64,000 bases of DNA from Terrisporobacter glycolicus ATCC 14880 = DSM 1288 (lineage in GTDB: Bacteria > Bacillota > Clostridia > Peptostreptococcales > Peptostreptococcaceae): NCBI RefSeq assembly GCF_036812735.1, contig NZ_CP117523.1:744001-808000 (forward strand), in the 5' to 3' direction. Position 1 is the first letter of the stretch, and each line of letters begins with the position of its first letter. A model generated the notes under the pieces. The model was not told the DNA's origin, did not search any database, and was given only the letters and a program-made list of their open reading frames with translations. Shown one piece after another: positions 7,946-17,551 of this stretch. The position numbers were made by a program, and so were the translations under genes.

Positions 7946-9652
7946 TTAAAGTAAATTATCATTTTGAATGGTATATAAACTATAGAAGTATCCTTTTTGA
8001 TTTAATAAATTATAGAAGTTACCTATTTCGATAATTTTTCCATTTTTCATAACAATAATTTCATCATAATTAATTAAAATACTCTTGATCAACTTATGAG
8101 TGACTGTTATTAAAGTCAAATCGTTTAAGTTTAAAAGGGATTTCTCTAAGTTATAAGCTGTTTCATTATCTAGGGCAGAAGTAGATTCATCTAAAATCAG
8201 TATTTGCGTATTATTTATTAAAGCCCTTGCAATAGCAATTCTTTGCTTCTCACCACCTGATAATTTATTACCATTTTCACCAACTAAAGAATTAATTCCT
8301 TTGGGCAATCTATCAATCAATTTATTTAATCCAGACCTTTCGCAGGAGTTTATAATTTCATCATCAGTATGATTAGAATAAAGCCTTATGTTTTCTTTTA
8401 TACTATCATCAAACATAAATACATTTTGCTGAATCATAGATATATTTTTATATAAGTCAGAACTATAAATATTTTTTAAATCATTATCATCAATAATTAT
8501 TTTACCTTCATAATCACTATAATATCTCATAATAAGTTTTATCAAAGTACTTTTACCAGAGCCACTTTCACCAACAATAGCATACTTTTTATTCTTATTT
8601 ATTTTTAAATTAATATTATATAAGGCTTTTCTTTCTTCATTATAAGAAAAATTAAGATTTTTAATTTCTATAGAACTTGTAAAATTATTTAACTTAGTAT
8701 TTTCAAAACTATCTTTAGTATCTTCTAAAAGATTCTCTATTTTATCAGCGATAAGTGATACAGACCTAATTTGATTTATTAATGAAATACTTAATTTTAC
8801 TGGACCGACAATATGAGTGCTTAGTTGAATAATTATTATAGCAGTACCAACAGTTATACTTTTTTTGTACATAAGATATCCACCAAGAAGAAGAACTCCT
8901 AGATAAATTGTAACGCTAAAGGATAAAGAAAATCCTCTTATTATCGCCTCTAAAACAGAGTAATTTTTCTTAGAAGTTTCCACGTTATTTGATGCAATAT
9001 TAAAAATTTCATTTATTTTATTACTTATATTAAATCCCTTAATTACTTCAAAGCCAGAAAACAAATCTTTTGTAACAGAAGTCACCTGCTCTAAATTTTC
9101 AGAGTACTTATTTTTTTGAATAACTAATTTTTTTGATAAAGCATTTGGTATAATAAATCCTAAAACTCCAAAAATAGAAATGAAAATTACTATACTTGGA
9201 CTAATTGAAAATAAGACGACTAATGAAATTGCAAAGGATATGATACATGATATAACTTGAAAAAGGTTATTAAAGAAGCTATCTTCAATAATTTTTATAT
9301 CATTATATAAGATTGAAATATATTTCCCACTGTTATCTAAAGAAAAGTCTTTTATATCCTTATTTATGACTTTAGAAAAAATGTCTGTTCTTAAATAATT
9401 TACAGTATTTTTAATATAAGATGACATAACAACACCATCTATATATTCTGTTACAAACATAATTACTATTAAAGATATACTAGTTATAGTAATAGTTGCA
9501 AACTTACTACTGTCACCACTTGCAAATATATCTACTATAAATCCCATTAGAAAATCAAAGCAAATACTTGCTAGAGCAACTAAAGAGATGGTTATTATTC
9601 TACATAAAAATTGATATTTATACTTTAATGTATATTGCCACAAAGTATTCAT
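7946..9652 (-). CDS. ABC exporter, fused membrane and ATPase domains
   Basis: 568 aa half-transporter of the ABCB/MsbA type. A six-helix ABC_membrane domain (about 1-310) precedes a nucleotide-binding domain with Walker A GESGSGKST, signature LSGGEKQRIAIARAL, Walker B ILILDES and an H-loop histidine (VTHKL). Such proteins work as dimers to export lipids, peptides or drugs. Only one such gene is present, so it presumably homodimerises. AGGAGGTAAT on the minus strand sets the start. The substrate is unknown; no peptide precursor or peptidase domain (C39) is seen. Confidence 0.88.
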   Translation of the reverse strand: MNTLWQYTLKYKYQFLCRIITISLVALASICFDFLMGFIVDIFASGDSSKFATITITSISLIVIMFVTEYIDGVVMSSYIKNTVNYLRTDIFSKVINKDIKDFSLDNSGKYISILYNDIKIIEDSFFNNLFQVISCIISFAISLVVLFSISPSIVIFISIFGVLGFIIPNALSKKLVIQKNKYSENLEQVTSVTKDLFSGFEVIKGFNISNKINEIFNIASNNVETSKKNYSVLEAIIRGFSLSFSVTIYLGVLLLGGYLMYKKSITVGTAIIIIQLSTHIVGPVKLSISLINQIRSVSLIADKIENLLEDTKDSFENTKLNNFTSSIEIKNLNFSYNEERKALYNINLKINKNKKYAIVGESGSGKSTLIKLIMRYYSDYEGKIIIDDNDLKNIYSSDLYKNISMIQQNVFMFDDSIKENIRLYSNHTDDEIINSCERSGLNKLIDRLPKGINSLVGENGNKLSGGEKQRIAIARALINNTQILILDESTSALDNETAYNLEKSLLNLNDLTLITVTHKLIKSILINYDEIIVMKNGKIIEIGNFYNLLNQKGYFYSLYTIQNDNLL

Positions 9653-9844
9653 ATTACCTCCTTAAAATTTTAATATGATAAATTTAAATGCTTCAAGATT
9701 TATTATACATGTATTTTGTTGAATTAAGTGATAAAGATTTATTGAAGTGTTTAAATATATTAACTATAATGGATTTAGATATTTAAATTTACAAACAATA
9801 GATTTGTAAGAATTATTGTAAATATTGAAAAGGGGATAAAAAGT

Positions 9845-11188
9845 ATGAACTTAAATAATAGATTAGATATAATTCAATCACAAAAGCTTGTTATGACAAC
9901 TCAATTAAAACAATCCCTAGATATTTTAAATATGAGTAATTTAGAGTTAGAAGATGAAATAAAAAGAGAGTCAGAAGAAAATCCGGTCTTAGAAATAGAA
10001 AATAAGGGAGATATAGATTGGGAGGAATTTGCTAAAAATATTGATAATAAAAGTTACAATATAAAAAGTTATGACCTAGATAATGATTTTACTTTAGAAA
10101 ATTTGGCAAGATATGAAAGTAATCTATATGATTATGTTAAAGAACAGTTATCATTTTTGAAATTAAGCAATAAAGAAAAAGAAGTTTGTGAGTATATTGT
10201 TGATTGTTTAGATAAGGATGGATACTTGGGAACTGATGAAAAATTCATACTTGATGAACTAAATATAGATAATAATTATTTTGAGGCGTGTTTAAAAAAT
10301 ATCCAGCAACTAGAACCTAGTGGAATAGGGTCAAGGAGTCTTAGTGAGTGCTTGTTAATTCAAATGAAGAACAAAAATATAAACGATGATATTTTAAAAT
10401 CTATTATAATTGAAGATTTAAATTTAATAGGACAAAATAAAATAAAATTTATTAGCAAAAAATATGATATAAGCATTGAAGAGTGTGTAGAATATATTGA
10501 AAAGATTAAAGAATTTGATCCTAAGCCAGGAAGATTATGTAGCAATGAAAAAACAGTTTATATTCAACCTGATGTTACTGTAAGAAAAATTGATGGAGAA
10601 TTTATTGTTTATATGAATGATAATACTAATTTTCATTTATGTATAAATAATTATTATAAAAGTGTGCTAAGTAACCCTGCATCAGATGAAAATGCTAAAG
10701 AGTTTATAAAAAATAAACTTAACCATGCTCTTAATCTTTTGAAAAACATAGAAACAAGAAAAAGCACTATTTTAAAAATAGCAGAAGTAATAGTAAGAGA
10801 GCAAAAAGAGTTCTTTATTGATGGAATTAAGCATATTAAGCCAATGAGATTAAAAGATATAGCCCTAGATCTTGGATATCATGAGTCAACTATTAGTAGA
10901 GGGATTAATAGTAAATATATGTTAACTCCTTTTGGCTTATTTGAGTTTAAATACTTTTTCAGCACTGCAATTCAAAGTGAAGAAGAAGAAGGTACATCAA
11001 GTACTAAAATTAAAAATATGATAAAAGAATTTATAAATAAAGAAAACAAATTAAAGCCTTTAAGTGATGATAAAATATGTAAATTATTGAAAACTGAAGG
11101 AATAACAGTAGCTAGGAGAACAGTGGCAAAATATAGAGAAGAAATGAATATACTATCTTCTTCTAAAAGAAAGCAATTTGTTAAATAG
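9845..11188 (+). CDS. rpoN: RNA polymerase sigma-54 factor
   Basis: 447 aa. The N-terminal region I is glutamine- and leucine-rich (QKLVMTTQLKQSLDILNMS, about 12-30), followed by an acidic stretch. The core-binding and DNA-binding domains follow, ending in the RpoN box ARRTVAKYRE at about 423-432, which contacts the -24 element. Sigma-54 needs AAA+ activators; none is encoded in the window, and no clear -24/-12 promoter was found nearby. The start follows AAAGGGGA. A two-gene chromate transporter begins 18 bases downstream, so read-through is likely. Confidence 0.95.
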   Translation: MNLNNRLDIIQSQKLVMTTQLKQSLDILNMSNLELEDEIKRESEENPVLEIENKGDIDWEEFAKNIDNKSYNIKSYDLDNDFTLENLARYESNLYDYVKEQLSFLKLSNKEKEVCEYIVDCLDKDGYLGTDEKFILDELNIDNNYFEACLKNIQQLEPSGIGSRSLSECLLIQMKNKNINDDILKSIIIEDLNLIGQNKIKFISKKYDISIEECVEYIEKIKEFDPKPGRLCSNEKTVYIQPDVTVRKIDGEFIVYMNDNTNFHLCINNYYKSVLSNPASDENAKEFIKNKLNHALNLLKNIETRKSTILKIAEVIVREQKEFFIDGIKHIKPMRLKDIALDLGYHESTISRGINSKYMLTPFGLFEFKYFFSTAIQSEEEEGTSSTKIKNMIKEFINKENKLKPLSDDKICKLLKTEGITVARRTVAKYREEMNILSSSKRKQFVK

Positions 11189-11206
11189 ACAAATAGGAGG
11201 CAATAT

Positions 11207-11746
11207 ATGAAGGAATTAATGGACTTATTTATTGCATTTGCAAGAGTGGGGGTACTAACATTTGGAGGTGGATATGCCATGCTTCCAATTTTACAAAGAG
11301 AAATTGTTGAAAAAAATGACTGGGCGACTGACAAAGAACTTATGGATTACTATGCCATAGGACAGTGTACTCCAGGCGTAATAGCTGTAAATACAGCAAC
11401 ATTTATAGGACAGAAGAAAAAAGGTATAGTAGGAGGTATCATGGCAACGTTAGGTGTTGTAATGCCCTCTCTTATCATAATAACAGCAATCGCAGCTTTT
11501 ATAAGTAATTTTTCTGACTTAGCAATAGTAAAAAATGCATTTGCTGGAGTTAGAGTATGCGTTTGTGTACTTATATTTAATGCTGTAGTTAAGCTATGGA
11601 AAAGTTCTGTAGTTGATAAGGCAACTCTTATTATTTTTACTGGTGTATTTTTAGGTTCTGTATTTACAGACTTATCACCAATATTATTTGTGGTTATTAC
11701 TGCTGTAGCAGGTATAATAGTGAAAAATATGGAGGTGAAGCATTAA
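11207..11746 (+). CDS. chrA: Chromate transporter, N-terminal-type half (CHR domain)
   Basis: 179 aa membrane protein with the CHR family signature at its start (FARVGVLTFGGGYAMLP) and CTPGVIAVNTATFIG. It is a single-domain ChrA subunit, about half the length of fused ChrA. Its stop overlaps the next start by one base, so the pair is translationally coupled and probably forms a heterodimer. Chromate efflux is the family label; sulfate or other oxyanion transport is possible. The RBS is AGGAGG at about 11195. Confidence 0.85.
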   Translation: MKELMDLFIAFARVGVLTFGGGYAMLPILQREIVEKNDWATDKELMDYYAIGQCTPGVIAVNTATFIGQKKKGIVGGIMATLGVVMPSLIIITAIAAFISNFSDLAIVKNAFAGVRVCVCVLIFNAVVKLWKSSVVDKATLIIFTGVFLGSVFTDLSPILFVVITAVAGIIVKNMEVKH

Positions 11747-12330
11747 TGATTTATCTTCAGTTATTTTTCGAATTTTTTAAGACTGGATTATTTGCAGTAG
11801 GAGGAGGAATGGCAACACTTCCTTTTCTTTATGATATGGCAGACAAAACAGGATGGTTTACATCAGGTCAACTTGCAGATATGATAGCAGTTTCAGAATC
11901 AACGCCAGGACCAATAGGTGTAAATATGGCTACATATGTAGGATTTACAACAGCAGGAATAGGAGGAGCTATAATAGCAACTTTAGGACTTGTAACACCA
12001 TCTATTATAATTATTATAATAATATCTTATTTCTTAAAATCCTTTAGAGAAAATAAATATGTAGATGCAGCATTTTATGGTCTTCGCCCAGCTTCTACAG
12101 GACTTATTGCAGCGGCGGGTATGACTGTGGTTACAATAACATTACTTCAAATGGATTTATTTAAAAGTAGTGGGGAAATACTAGACTTACTTAACTGGAA
12201 ATCTTTGATCTTAGCAATAATAATTTATGTTCTATCAAATAATGTAAAGCAAACTAAAAAACTTCACCCAGTATTCTTTATAGTAGGATCGGCTATAGTA
12301 GGAATAATATTTGGGTTTGCAGGTGTATAA
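11746..12330 (+). CDS. chrA: Chromate transporter, second half (CHR domain)
   Basis: 194 aa, the partner of the preceding gene, with the matching motifs FKTGLFAVGGGMATLPFL and STPGPIGVNMATYVG. The ATG shares its first base with the TAA of the upstream gene, and GGAGGTGA lies inside that gene. Together the two subunits reproduce the tandem CHR-domain architecture of fused ChrA proteins. A terminator-like hairpin follows at 12341. Confidence 0.85.
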   Translation: MIYLQLFFEFFKTGLFAVGGGMATLPFLYDMADKTGWFTSGQLADMIAVSESTPGPIGVNMATYVGFTTAGIGGAIIATLGLVTPSIIIIIIISYFLKSFRENKYVDAAFYGLRPASTGLIAAAGMTVVTITLLQMDLFKSSGEILDLLNWKSLILAIIIYVLSNNVKQTKKLHPVFFIVGSAIVGIIFGFAGV

Positions 12331-12340
12331 AAGAAGTACA

Positions 12341-12368
12341 AGGAGCAATAAAAATTATTGCTCCTTTA
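12341..12368 (+). terminator. Terminator of the chr operon
   Basis: An 11-bp perfect stem (12341-12351/12355-12365) with a 3-base loop and a short T tract. Confidence 0.65.
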
Positions 12369-12460
12369 ATAATACCTTAAATCTTTAAAAATAATTTTAA
12401 TTTTTAAAGAATGGGTATAATATTTTTAAGCATAAGAGAATGAGTAAATAGGAGAATAAA

Positions 12461-13156
12461 ATGAAATATAATAATATGATAAAAGCTAAATTTATAGAAA
12501 GACCTAATAGATTTGTAGCTTATTGTGATGTAAATGGGGAAGTTGAAAAAACTCATGTGAAAAATACAGGCAAATGTAAAGAGCTATTAGTACCTGGGTA
12601 CGAAGTATATTTAGAAGAAAGTAATAATCCTGCTAGAACAACAAAATATTCCTTAATAGCAGTTAAAAAAGGTGATAGACTAATAAATATGGACTCTCAA
12701 GTTACAAATAAAATGGTTTATGAAGCATTAGAAGATAAGTCATTAATATTACCAGGATTTAATGAAGAAATCACTTTAATAAAACCAGAAAAAACATACG
12801 GTAATTCTAGATTTGATGTTTATGTAGAAGGTAAATCTAAAAAAGCATTTATAGAAGTTAAGGGATGCACCCTAGAAATAGATGGGGTAGTAAAATTTCC
12901 AGATGCAAAAACAGAAAGAGGAGTAAAGCATGTGAAAGAGCTAATAAAAGCTAAAGAAGAAGGCTATTTAGCGTACATAATTCTTATTATTCAAATGGAA
13001 GATGTACTTTATTTTACTCCTAATGTAGATATGCACAAAGAATTTGGGGATGCACTTAAGGAGGCAAATGAAAAAGGAGTCAAAGTTCTAGCTTACGATT
13101 CAAAAGTAGAAATTGACAATATAACACTTAATAACCCTGTAAAAGTAATATTATAA
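12461..13156 (+). CDS. sfsA: DNA/RNA nuclease SfsA family protein
   Basis: 231 aa, the full family length. SfsA (sugar fermentation stimulation protein) has an N-terminal OB-like part and a C-terminal PD-(D/E)XK nuclease-type domain. Visible landmarks are HVKNTGKCKELLVPG near residue 32, NSRFDVY and FIEVKGCTLE, which supply acidic and lysine residues of the nuclease core, and FPDAKTERGVKHV. The biological role in clostridia is not settled. It has its own TATAAT at 12416-12421 and an AGGAGA ribosome binding site. Confidence 0.9.
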   Translation: MKYNNMIKAKFIERPNRFVAYCDVNGEVEKTHVKNTGKCKELLVPGYEVYLEESNNPARTTKYSLIAVKKGDRLINMDSQVTNKMVYEALEDKSLILPGFNEEITLIKPEKTYGNSRFDVYVEGKSKKAFIEVKGCTLEIDGVVKFPDAKTERGVKHVKELIKAKEEGYLAYIILIIQMEDVLYFTPNVDMHKEFGDALKEANEKGVKVLAYDSKVEIDNITLNNPVKVIL

Positions 13157-13316
13157 AAAAGAAGTTAATTCTACTAAAATAAATGGAAATTACAACAATA
13201 TAATTGATAAATTTACTAAATAAAGTTAAGATACTATTGTAAAGCAAAATATTTTGAAAATAATTGAAAAATACTGATAAAATATTGTATAAATCTGTAA
13301 GTATTTGAAATTTTAA

Positions 13317-13325
13317 TGGTATAAT
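13317..13325 (+). promoter_or_regulatory. Extended -10 promoter of the S1-domain gene
   Basis: TGGTATAAT matches the extended -10 pattern TGnTATAAT, 40 bases before the chosen ATG. No good -35 lies at 17 bp. Confidence 0.45.
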
Positions 13326-13364
13326 ATAAAAAAGTAAGATTATTAGGTGAAAGGATGTAGAACA

Positions 13365-14627
13365 ATGACTAAAGAATTATCTATGCAAGAGCTGCTAGAC
13401 CAACAAGAACAGCTACTTAGTTCAATAAAAGTTGGAGAGACTATAGCGGGAACTATAACTAAAATAAATAATGATGAAGTAACTGTAGGACTTAATATAG
13501 GTTTTGACGGAGTAATCCCAGTAAGTGAATTAAACTTACAAAAAAATCAAGAGGTATCTGATGTATATAAAGTTGGAGATGAAATATCTGCTGTTATAAC
13601 TAAAGTATCAGAAAAAGACTGCACATTAAAACTATCTAAATTAAGATTAGATATGGTAGCTGATAAAAAAGAATTAGAAAATGCACATGCTGAACACAAA
13701 ATATTAACTGTAAATGTAGTAAAAACTATACAAAGAGGGGTATTTGCTACCTACAAATCAGTTGAATTATTCATACCAATATCTCAATTAAATACTAAGT
13801 TTGTAAGTGATACAAAAGAATATCAAGATGCTAATTTAGAAGTTTATATAATAGAATTCAATGAAAAAGCCAATAAGATAGTAGGTTCACATAGAGAAGT
13901 ATTACAAGAGCGTTTAGACCAAGAAAGAAAAGCTAGAAAAGAAAGAATTCAAGCTGAAAGAGAAGAACAAAGACAAAAAGCAAGAGAAGAAAGAGAAGCT
14001 GAAAAAGCTAGAGTTAAAGCAGAGAAAGAAGCTTTAGTAGATTCTTTAGAAGTTGGACAAAAAAGACACGGAAAAGTAACTAACATAGTAAGTTACGGAG
14101 CTTTCATCGATTTAGGTGGGGTTGAAGGTTTAGCTCACATAAATAATTTATCTTGGAAAAGAGTAGAATCTGTAGAAGATATGCTACAAGTAGGACAAGA
14201 AGTTGATGTTTATGTATTAGATGTAAACAAAGAAACAGCTAGAATAGGATTAGCATTAAAAGACATAAATAACGATCCATGGGATTTAATATCTAAGGAA
14301 GTAAATGTTGATGATATAATAACTGGTAAAGTTGTTAGAATAATAGACAAAGGTGCTTTTGTTGAAATAAAAGAAGGTGTAGAAGCATACTTACCAATAT
14401 CTCACTTAAAAGAAGAAAGAGTTGCTAACGTAAGTAGTGTTGTAAATCCTGGAGATGAAATAACAGTTAGAGTATTAACTTTCGATCCATCTCATAAGAG
14501 AATGTCTGTATCTATAAAAGATGTTAATAAAGAGCCAGAAGAAGATTACAGTGAATTCCTAAATAAAGAAGAAGATTTAGGGTCAACTATAGGTGATTTA
14601 TTAAAAGGAAAGTTAGATAATAAATAA
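13365..14627 (+). CDS. Four-S1-domain RNA-binding protein (ribosomal protein S1-like)
   Basis: 420 aa from the ATG at 13365, chosen because AAAGGA (13350-13355) sits 9 bases upstream. A GTG at 13347 would add six residues but has no ribosome binding site. Four S1/OB domains are visible, the third and fourth matching best (HGKVTNIVSYGAFIDLGG; TGKVVRIIDKGAFVEI). A highly charged Arg/Glu/Lys helix of about 42 residues (about 184-226) separates the second and third domains and probably forms a single alpha helix or coiled coil. It is likely a translation- or RNA-turnover-associated S1 protein. It is not fused to IspH as in some clostridial S1 proteins. Confidence 0.85.
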   Translation: MTKELSMQELLDQQEQLLSSIKVGETIAGTITKINNDEVTVGLNIGFDGVIPVSELNLQKNQEVSDVYKVGDEISAVITKVSEKDCTLKLSKLRLDMVADKKELENAHAEHKILTVNVVKTIQRGVFATYKSVELFIPISQLNTKFVSDTKEYQDANLEVYIIEFNEKANKIVGSHREVLQERLDQERKARKERIQAEREEQRQKAREEREAEKARVKAEKEALVDSLEVGQKRHGKVTNIVSYGAFIDLGGVEGLAHINNLSWKRVESVEDMLQVGQEVDVYVLDVNKETARIGLALKDINNDPWDLISKEVNVDDIITGKVVRIIDKGAFVEIKEGVEAYLPISHLKEERVANVSSVVNPGDEITVRVLTFDPSHKRMSVSIKDVNKEPEEDYSEFLNKEEDLGSTIGDLLKGKLDNK

Positions 14628-14641
14628 TAATAAATACACTT

Positions 14642-14670
14642 AAGCCATATTGCAAAAGCTATATGGCTTT
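14642..14670 (+). terminator. Terminator of the S1-domain gene
   Basis: A 9-bp stem, AAGCCATAT (14642-14650) with 14661-14669, can be extended by two inner pairs across one mismatch. A short T tract follows. Confidence 0.65.
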
Positions 14671-14709
14671 TAACATATGATAAATTCTGCAATAAAGGAG
14701 AAGACGTAA

Positions 14710-15423
14710 ATGAAGGGTATAATTGATTTACACACTCATGCTCTATCTAGTGGGCATGCATACAGTACAGTAAAAGAAAACATAGAATATGCTAAAATTA
14801 ATGGATTAAAATACTATGGCTTATCTGACCATGGTATAAATATGCCAGGAGGACCGCATCTATTTTATTTTCAAAATTTAAAGGTATTACCTAAGGAAGT
14901 AGATGGCGTTAGAATTCTTAAAGGAATGGAAGCTAATGTTATAGATTATGATGGAAATATTGATGTGGAAATTGATAAATATATAAAAGGATTAGATTAT
15001 ATAATAGCAAGTCTTCACACAGTATGTTTGGAGCCTGGAACAAAAGAAGAAAATACTAGAGCAACATTAAATGCGATGGATCATGAATTAGTAAAAGTTA
15101 TAGGTCATCCAGATGATGGAAGATATTTATTGGACTATGAAGTCATTGTTAAAAAGGCAAAGGAAAAGAATATATTATTAGAGGTTAATAATTCATCATT
15201 AAACCAAGGTTCATTTAGACCAAATGCCCGTGAAAATTATATAGAGTTACTTAATTTGTGCAAAGAACATAAGGTAAGAATTATTTTAGGAAGCGATGCG
15301 CATATTTGTTATCAAGTTGGTATTTTTGATAATGCAGAAAAGCTACTTGAAGAGGTTGATTTTCCAAAAGAATTAGTTATCAATTATCATGAAGATGAGA
15401 TATTAGAATTTTTTCAATTATAA
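14710..15423 (+). CDS. PHP-domain phosphatase/hydrolase (YcdX family)
   Basis: 237 aa. The PHP metal-site motifs are present: DLHTH at residue 6, SDHG near 40, a central glutamate in GMEANV, SLHT, a histidine in VIGHPDD and GSDAH near the C terminus. YcdX-type proteins are trinuclear zinc phosphatases of uncertain substrate. The start follows AAGGAG, and the gene is bracketed by terminators at 14642 and 15446, so it is monocistronic. Confidence 0.88.
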   Translation: MKGIIDLHTHALSSGHAYSTVKENIEYAKINGLKYYGLSDHGINMPGGPHLFYFQNLKVLPKEVDGVRILKGMEANVIDYDGNIDVEIDKYIKGLDYIIASLHTVCLEPGTKEENTRATLNAMDHELVKVIGHPDDGRYLLDYEVIVKKAKEKNILLEVNNSSLNQGSFRPNARENYIELLNLCKEHKVRIILGSDAHICYQVGIFDNAEKLLEEVDFPKELVINYHEDEILEFFQL

Positions 15424-15445
15424 AATTTAAATTTGAATTTTAACT

Positions 15446-15479
15446 AAAGCCATACTATAAATTAGTATGGCTTTTATTT
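15446..15479 (+). terminator. Terminator of the PHP gene
   Basis: A perfect 12-bp stem (15446-15457/15463-15474) with a 5-base loop and a T-rich tail. Confidence 0.85.
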
Positions 15480-15594
15480 TGCAAATTTAATATGTAAATA
15501 AAAGTAAAAAAATACAAAACAATACAAAAAATAGTCGAAAAAATGTTATAATATAAAGTGATTTTGATAATTAATATTATGAGGGAGTTATGGA

Positions 15595-16347
15595 ATGAAT
15601 CAAAAGAAAGTATATAGTACGATTGGAGTTATACTTTTATTTGGTGGTTTTTTATTATTTTGTGGGGTAAAAAATTTTACACAAGCTAAAGAGTTATCTG
15701 CCAAAAAACAAGTATCAAAAAGTAATGCACTTGATTATAGTGGTGAAAAGGATACTAACAAGGAGTTTAAAAATATACAAGACTTAGTATATAAGAATAA
15801 AAATGGAATAGCAAAATTAGTAAATAAAGAAAATAGATTAAAATCAAGCTATGAACCTAATGACTTGGTTATTCCTGATGTTAAGACTACAAAGTTTGAT
15901 ATTTATATAAGTAAAACTGCTTCCAATAGTTTGGAAAAAATGTTTAAAGCTGCAAAAGAAAAAGGAGTATATCTTTATTTAATAAGTGGCTATAGATCTA
16001 GTAGTTACCAAAAAAAGATATATTCAGATTCTTTAATACATAATGGAAAAGAGTATACAGAACAGTATTTATCAAAAGCTAATTATAGTGAGCATCAAAC
16101 GGGTTTAGCAGTAGATGTTTCTTCAAAATCAATAGCATATCAACTAATACCAGAATTTGAAACAACAAAAGAAGGTAAATGGTTAGAAAAAAATGCACAT
16201 AACTATGGGTTTATATTAAGGTATAAAAAGGATAGAGAAGAAAATACAGGTTACGGTTTTGAACCATGGCATTTTAGATATGTAGGAAATGATATAGCAA
16301 AATATATTTATGATAATGATTTAATACTTGAAGATTTGTATAAATAA
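15595..16347 (+). CDS. Membrane-anchored D-Ala-D-Ala carboxypeptidase, VanY/M15B family
   Basis: 250 aa. An N-terminal signal-anchor helix (about 8-26) is followed by a linker and an M15B peptidase domain. Zinc ligands and catalytic residues are visible: SGYRSS, His167 and Asp174 in SEHQTGLAVDV, and His226 in EPWHFRYVG. It trims the terminal D-Ala of peptidoglycan stem peptides at the outer face of the membrane. No vanS/vanR or other van genes are adjacent, so a housekeeping role is more likely than vancomycin resistance. RBS GAGGGAG. Confidence 0.9.
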   Translation: MNQKKVYSTIGVILLFGGFLLFCGVKNFTQAKELSAKKQVSKSNALDYSGEKDTNKEFKNIQDLVYKNKNGIAKLVNKENRLKSSYEPNDLVIPDVKTTKFDIYISKTASNSLEKMFKAAKEKGVYLYLISGYRSSSYQKKIYSDSLIHNGKEYTEQYLSKANYSEHQTGLAVDVSSKSIAYQLIPEFETTKEGKWLEKNAHNYGFILRYKKDREENTGYGFEPWHFRYVGNDIAKYIYDNDLILEDLYK

Positions 16348-16363
16348 TTTTAAACATCTAATT

Positions 16364-16393
16364 AAAAAGCATCTAAATAAAAAGATGCTTTTT
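16364..16393. terminator. Bidirectional terminator between vanY-like and CPBP genes
   Basis: An 11-bp perfect stem (16364-16374/16383-16393) with A5 on the left arm and T5 on the right lies between convergent genes. Confidence 0.8.
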
Positions 16394-16408
16394 AATTTAA
16401 ATTAAATT

Positions 16409-17284
16409 TTAATTTTTACTTTCTACTATAAATCCTGTACTTGTCCTAGGAGCAAATCCTCCATGTAGATGCTTTTTATTTTTAAGTATAAACTTAATAA
16501 AAAAGAACATACCTACTATAAATAATACTGAGCCAAAGGATAAAGAAACCATAGCATCTGTATTGTTTAATGGAGCAGTATTAGTGGTTGAATGAATATT
16601 TAGCTGCGGTAAAAATGCAATTAAATTGTTAAAAAAATGAACAGTCATTGGAATTAGTATATTTTTGTATTTTATGTATAAAATACAGCAAGCAATACCA
16701 AAAATAAAAGCACCAATGACAGCTAATTCAATATGTAAAAGTCCAAATACCAAAGATGAAATGGCCATTCCTATGCAGATATTAAACTTTCTGCTAATTC
16801 TTTTGAATATAATGGCCCTAAAAAATAATTCTTCCATAATAGGAGCACCAATAACAGTGATTATCATGGATATAAATAAACCACTATAAGTAGAAACTGT
16901 TGATACAGAAGACTCAGATAGAAGTTTATTTAACATATTTGGAAAAGCAAAATAAACAATGCCAATTGATAATAAACTAATCCCCATGGAAAGGCAGAGT
17001 TGAGTAGCTACAACGCTACCAAGTTCTTTTACACTTATTTTTTTAAAATAATCTTTAACCATTAATAGCAATTTATTTTTATTAACTCTAAATTTGTATA
17101 AAAGTACAAGTATAAATAAACTTGTAGATATTAAAGATAATAAATTATCATTATCTATTAAATTAATATCATTAGTAAAGTAAATAATAAAAGCTCCTAA
17201 AATTACAATGATCATAGTGAAAATATACCAAAATACGGCTGGTATAATCTTAACTTCGTTAAATTCTTTTGTAAAATCTAACAT
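16409..17284 (-). CDS. CPBP (CAAX/Abi) family intramembrane metalloprotease
   Basis: 291 aa from the ATG at 17284, chosen because GGAGGA lies 6 bases upstream on the minus strand; an upstream in-frame ATG at 17320 has no ribosome binding site. Several hydrophobic helices carry the CPBP motifs EELFFRA (Glu-Glu...Arg), FGLLHI (His) and HFFNN (His...Asn), which form the metal site of glutamic/metal-dependent intramembrane proteases. Substrates of bacterial members are mostly unknown; some serve bacteriocin immunity or maturation, but no bacteriocin gene is seen here. Confidence 0.87.
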   Translation of the reverse strand: MLDFTKEFNEVKIIPAVFWYIFTMIIVILGAFIIYFTNDINLIDNDNLLSLISTSLFILVLLYKFRVNKNKLLLMVKDYFKKISVKELGSVVATQLCLSMGISLLSIGIVYFAFPNMLNKLLSESSVSTVSTYSGLFISMIITVIGAPIMEELFFRAIIFKRISRKFNICIGMAISSLVFGLLHIELAVIGAFIFGIACCILYIKYKNILIPMTVHFFNNLIAFLPQLNIHSTTNTAPLNNTDAMVSLSFGSVLFIVGMFFFIKFILKNKKHLHGGFAPRTSTGFIVESKN

Positions 17285-17415
17285 ATTGTTCCTCCTAATA
17301 TTTATATAATAATAATTCATAATAAATTCATACTAACACTATATAATTATTTATTATAAAAAATGTGAAAAATACACAAAATCAATATAAACATAAAAAT
17401 ATAGTATCAGAAACA

Positions 17416-17444
17416 TTGACAAAATACCTTATTAATTTTACTAT
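17416..17444 (+). promoter_or_regulatory. Predicted ftsH promoter
   Basis: Consensus TTGACA (17416-17421), a 17-bp spacer and TACTAT (17439-17444), giving a leader of about 100 bases. Confidence 0.6.
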
Positions 17445-17551
17445 CTTATATAAGTCATTTTATAGCTTTATAACATTATATTTAATGTTTAAGACATATA
17501 TGATGGGTATATATAGTAATAAATACAGAATAATTATTTAGGAGATATCTT

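Noticed and set aside
15595-16347. vanY-like gene as part of a vancomycin resistance cluster
   Set aside because: No vanHAX or vanRS genes nearby; the sequence fits a housekeeping M15B carboxypeptidase.
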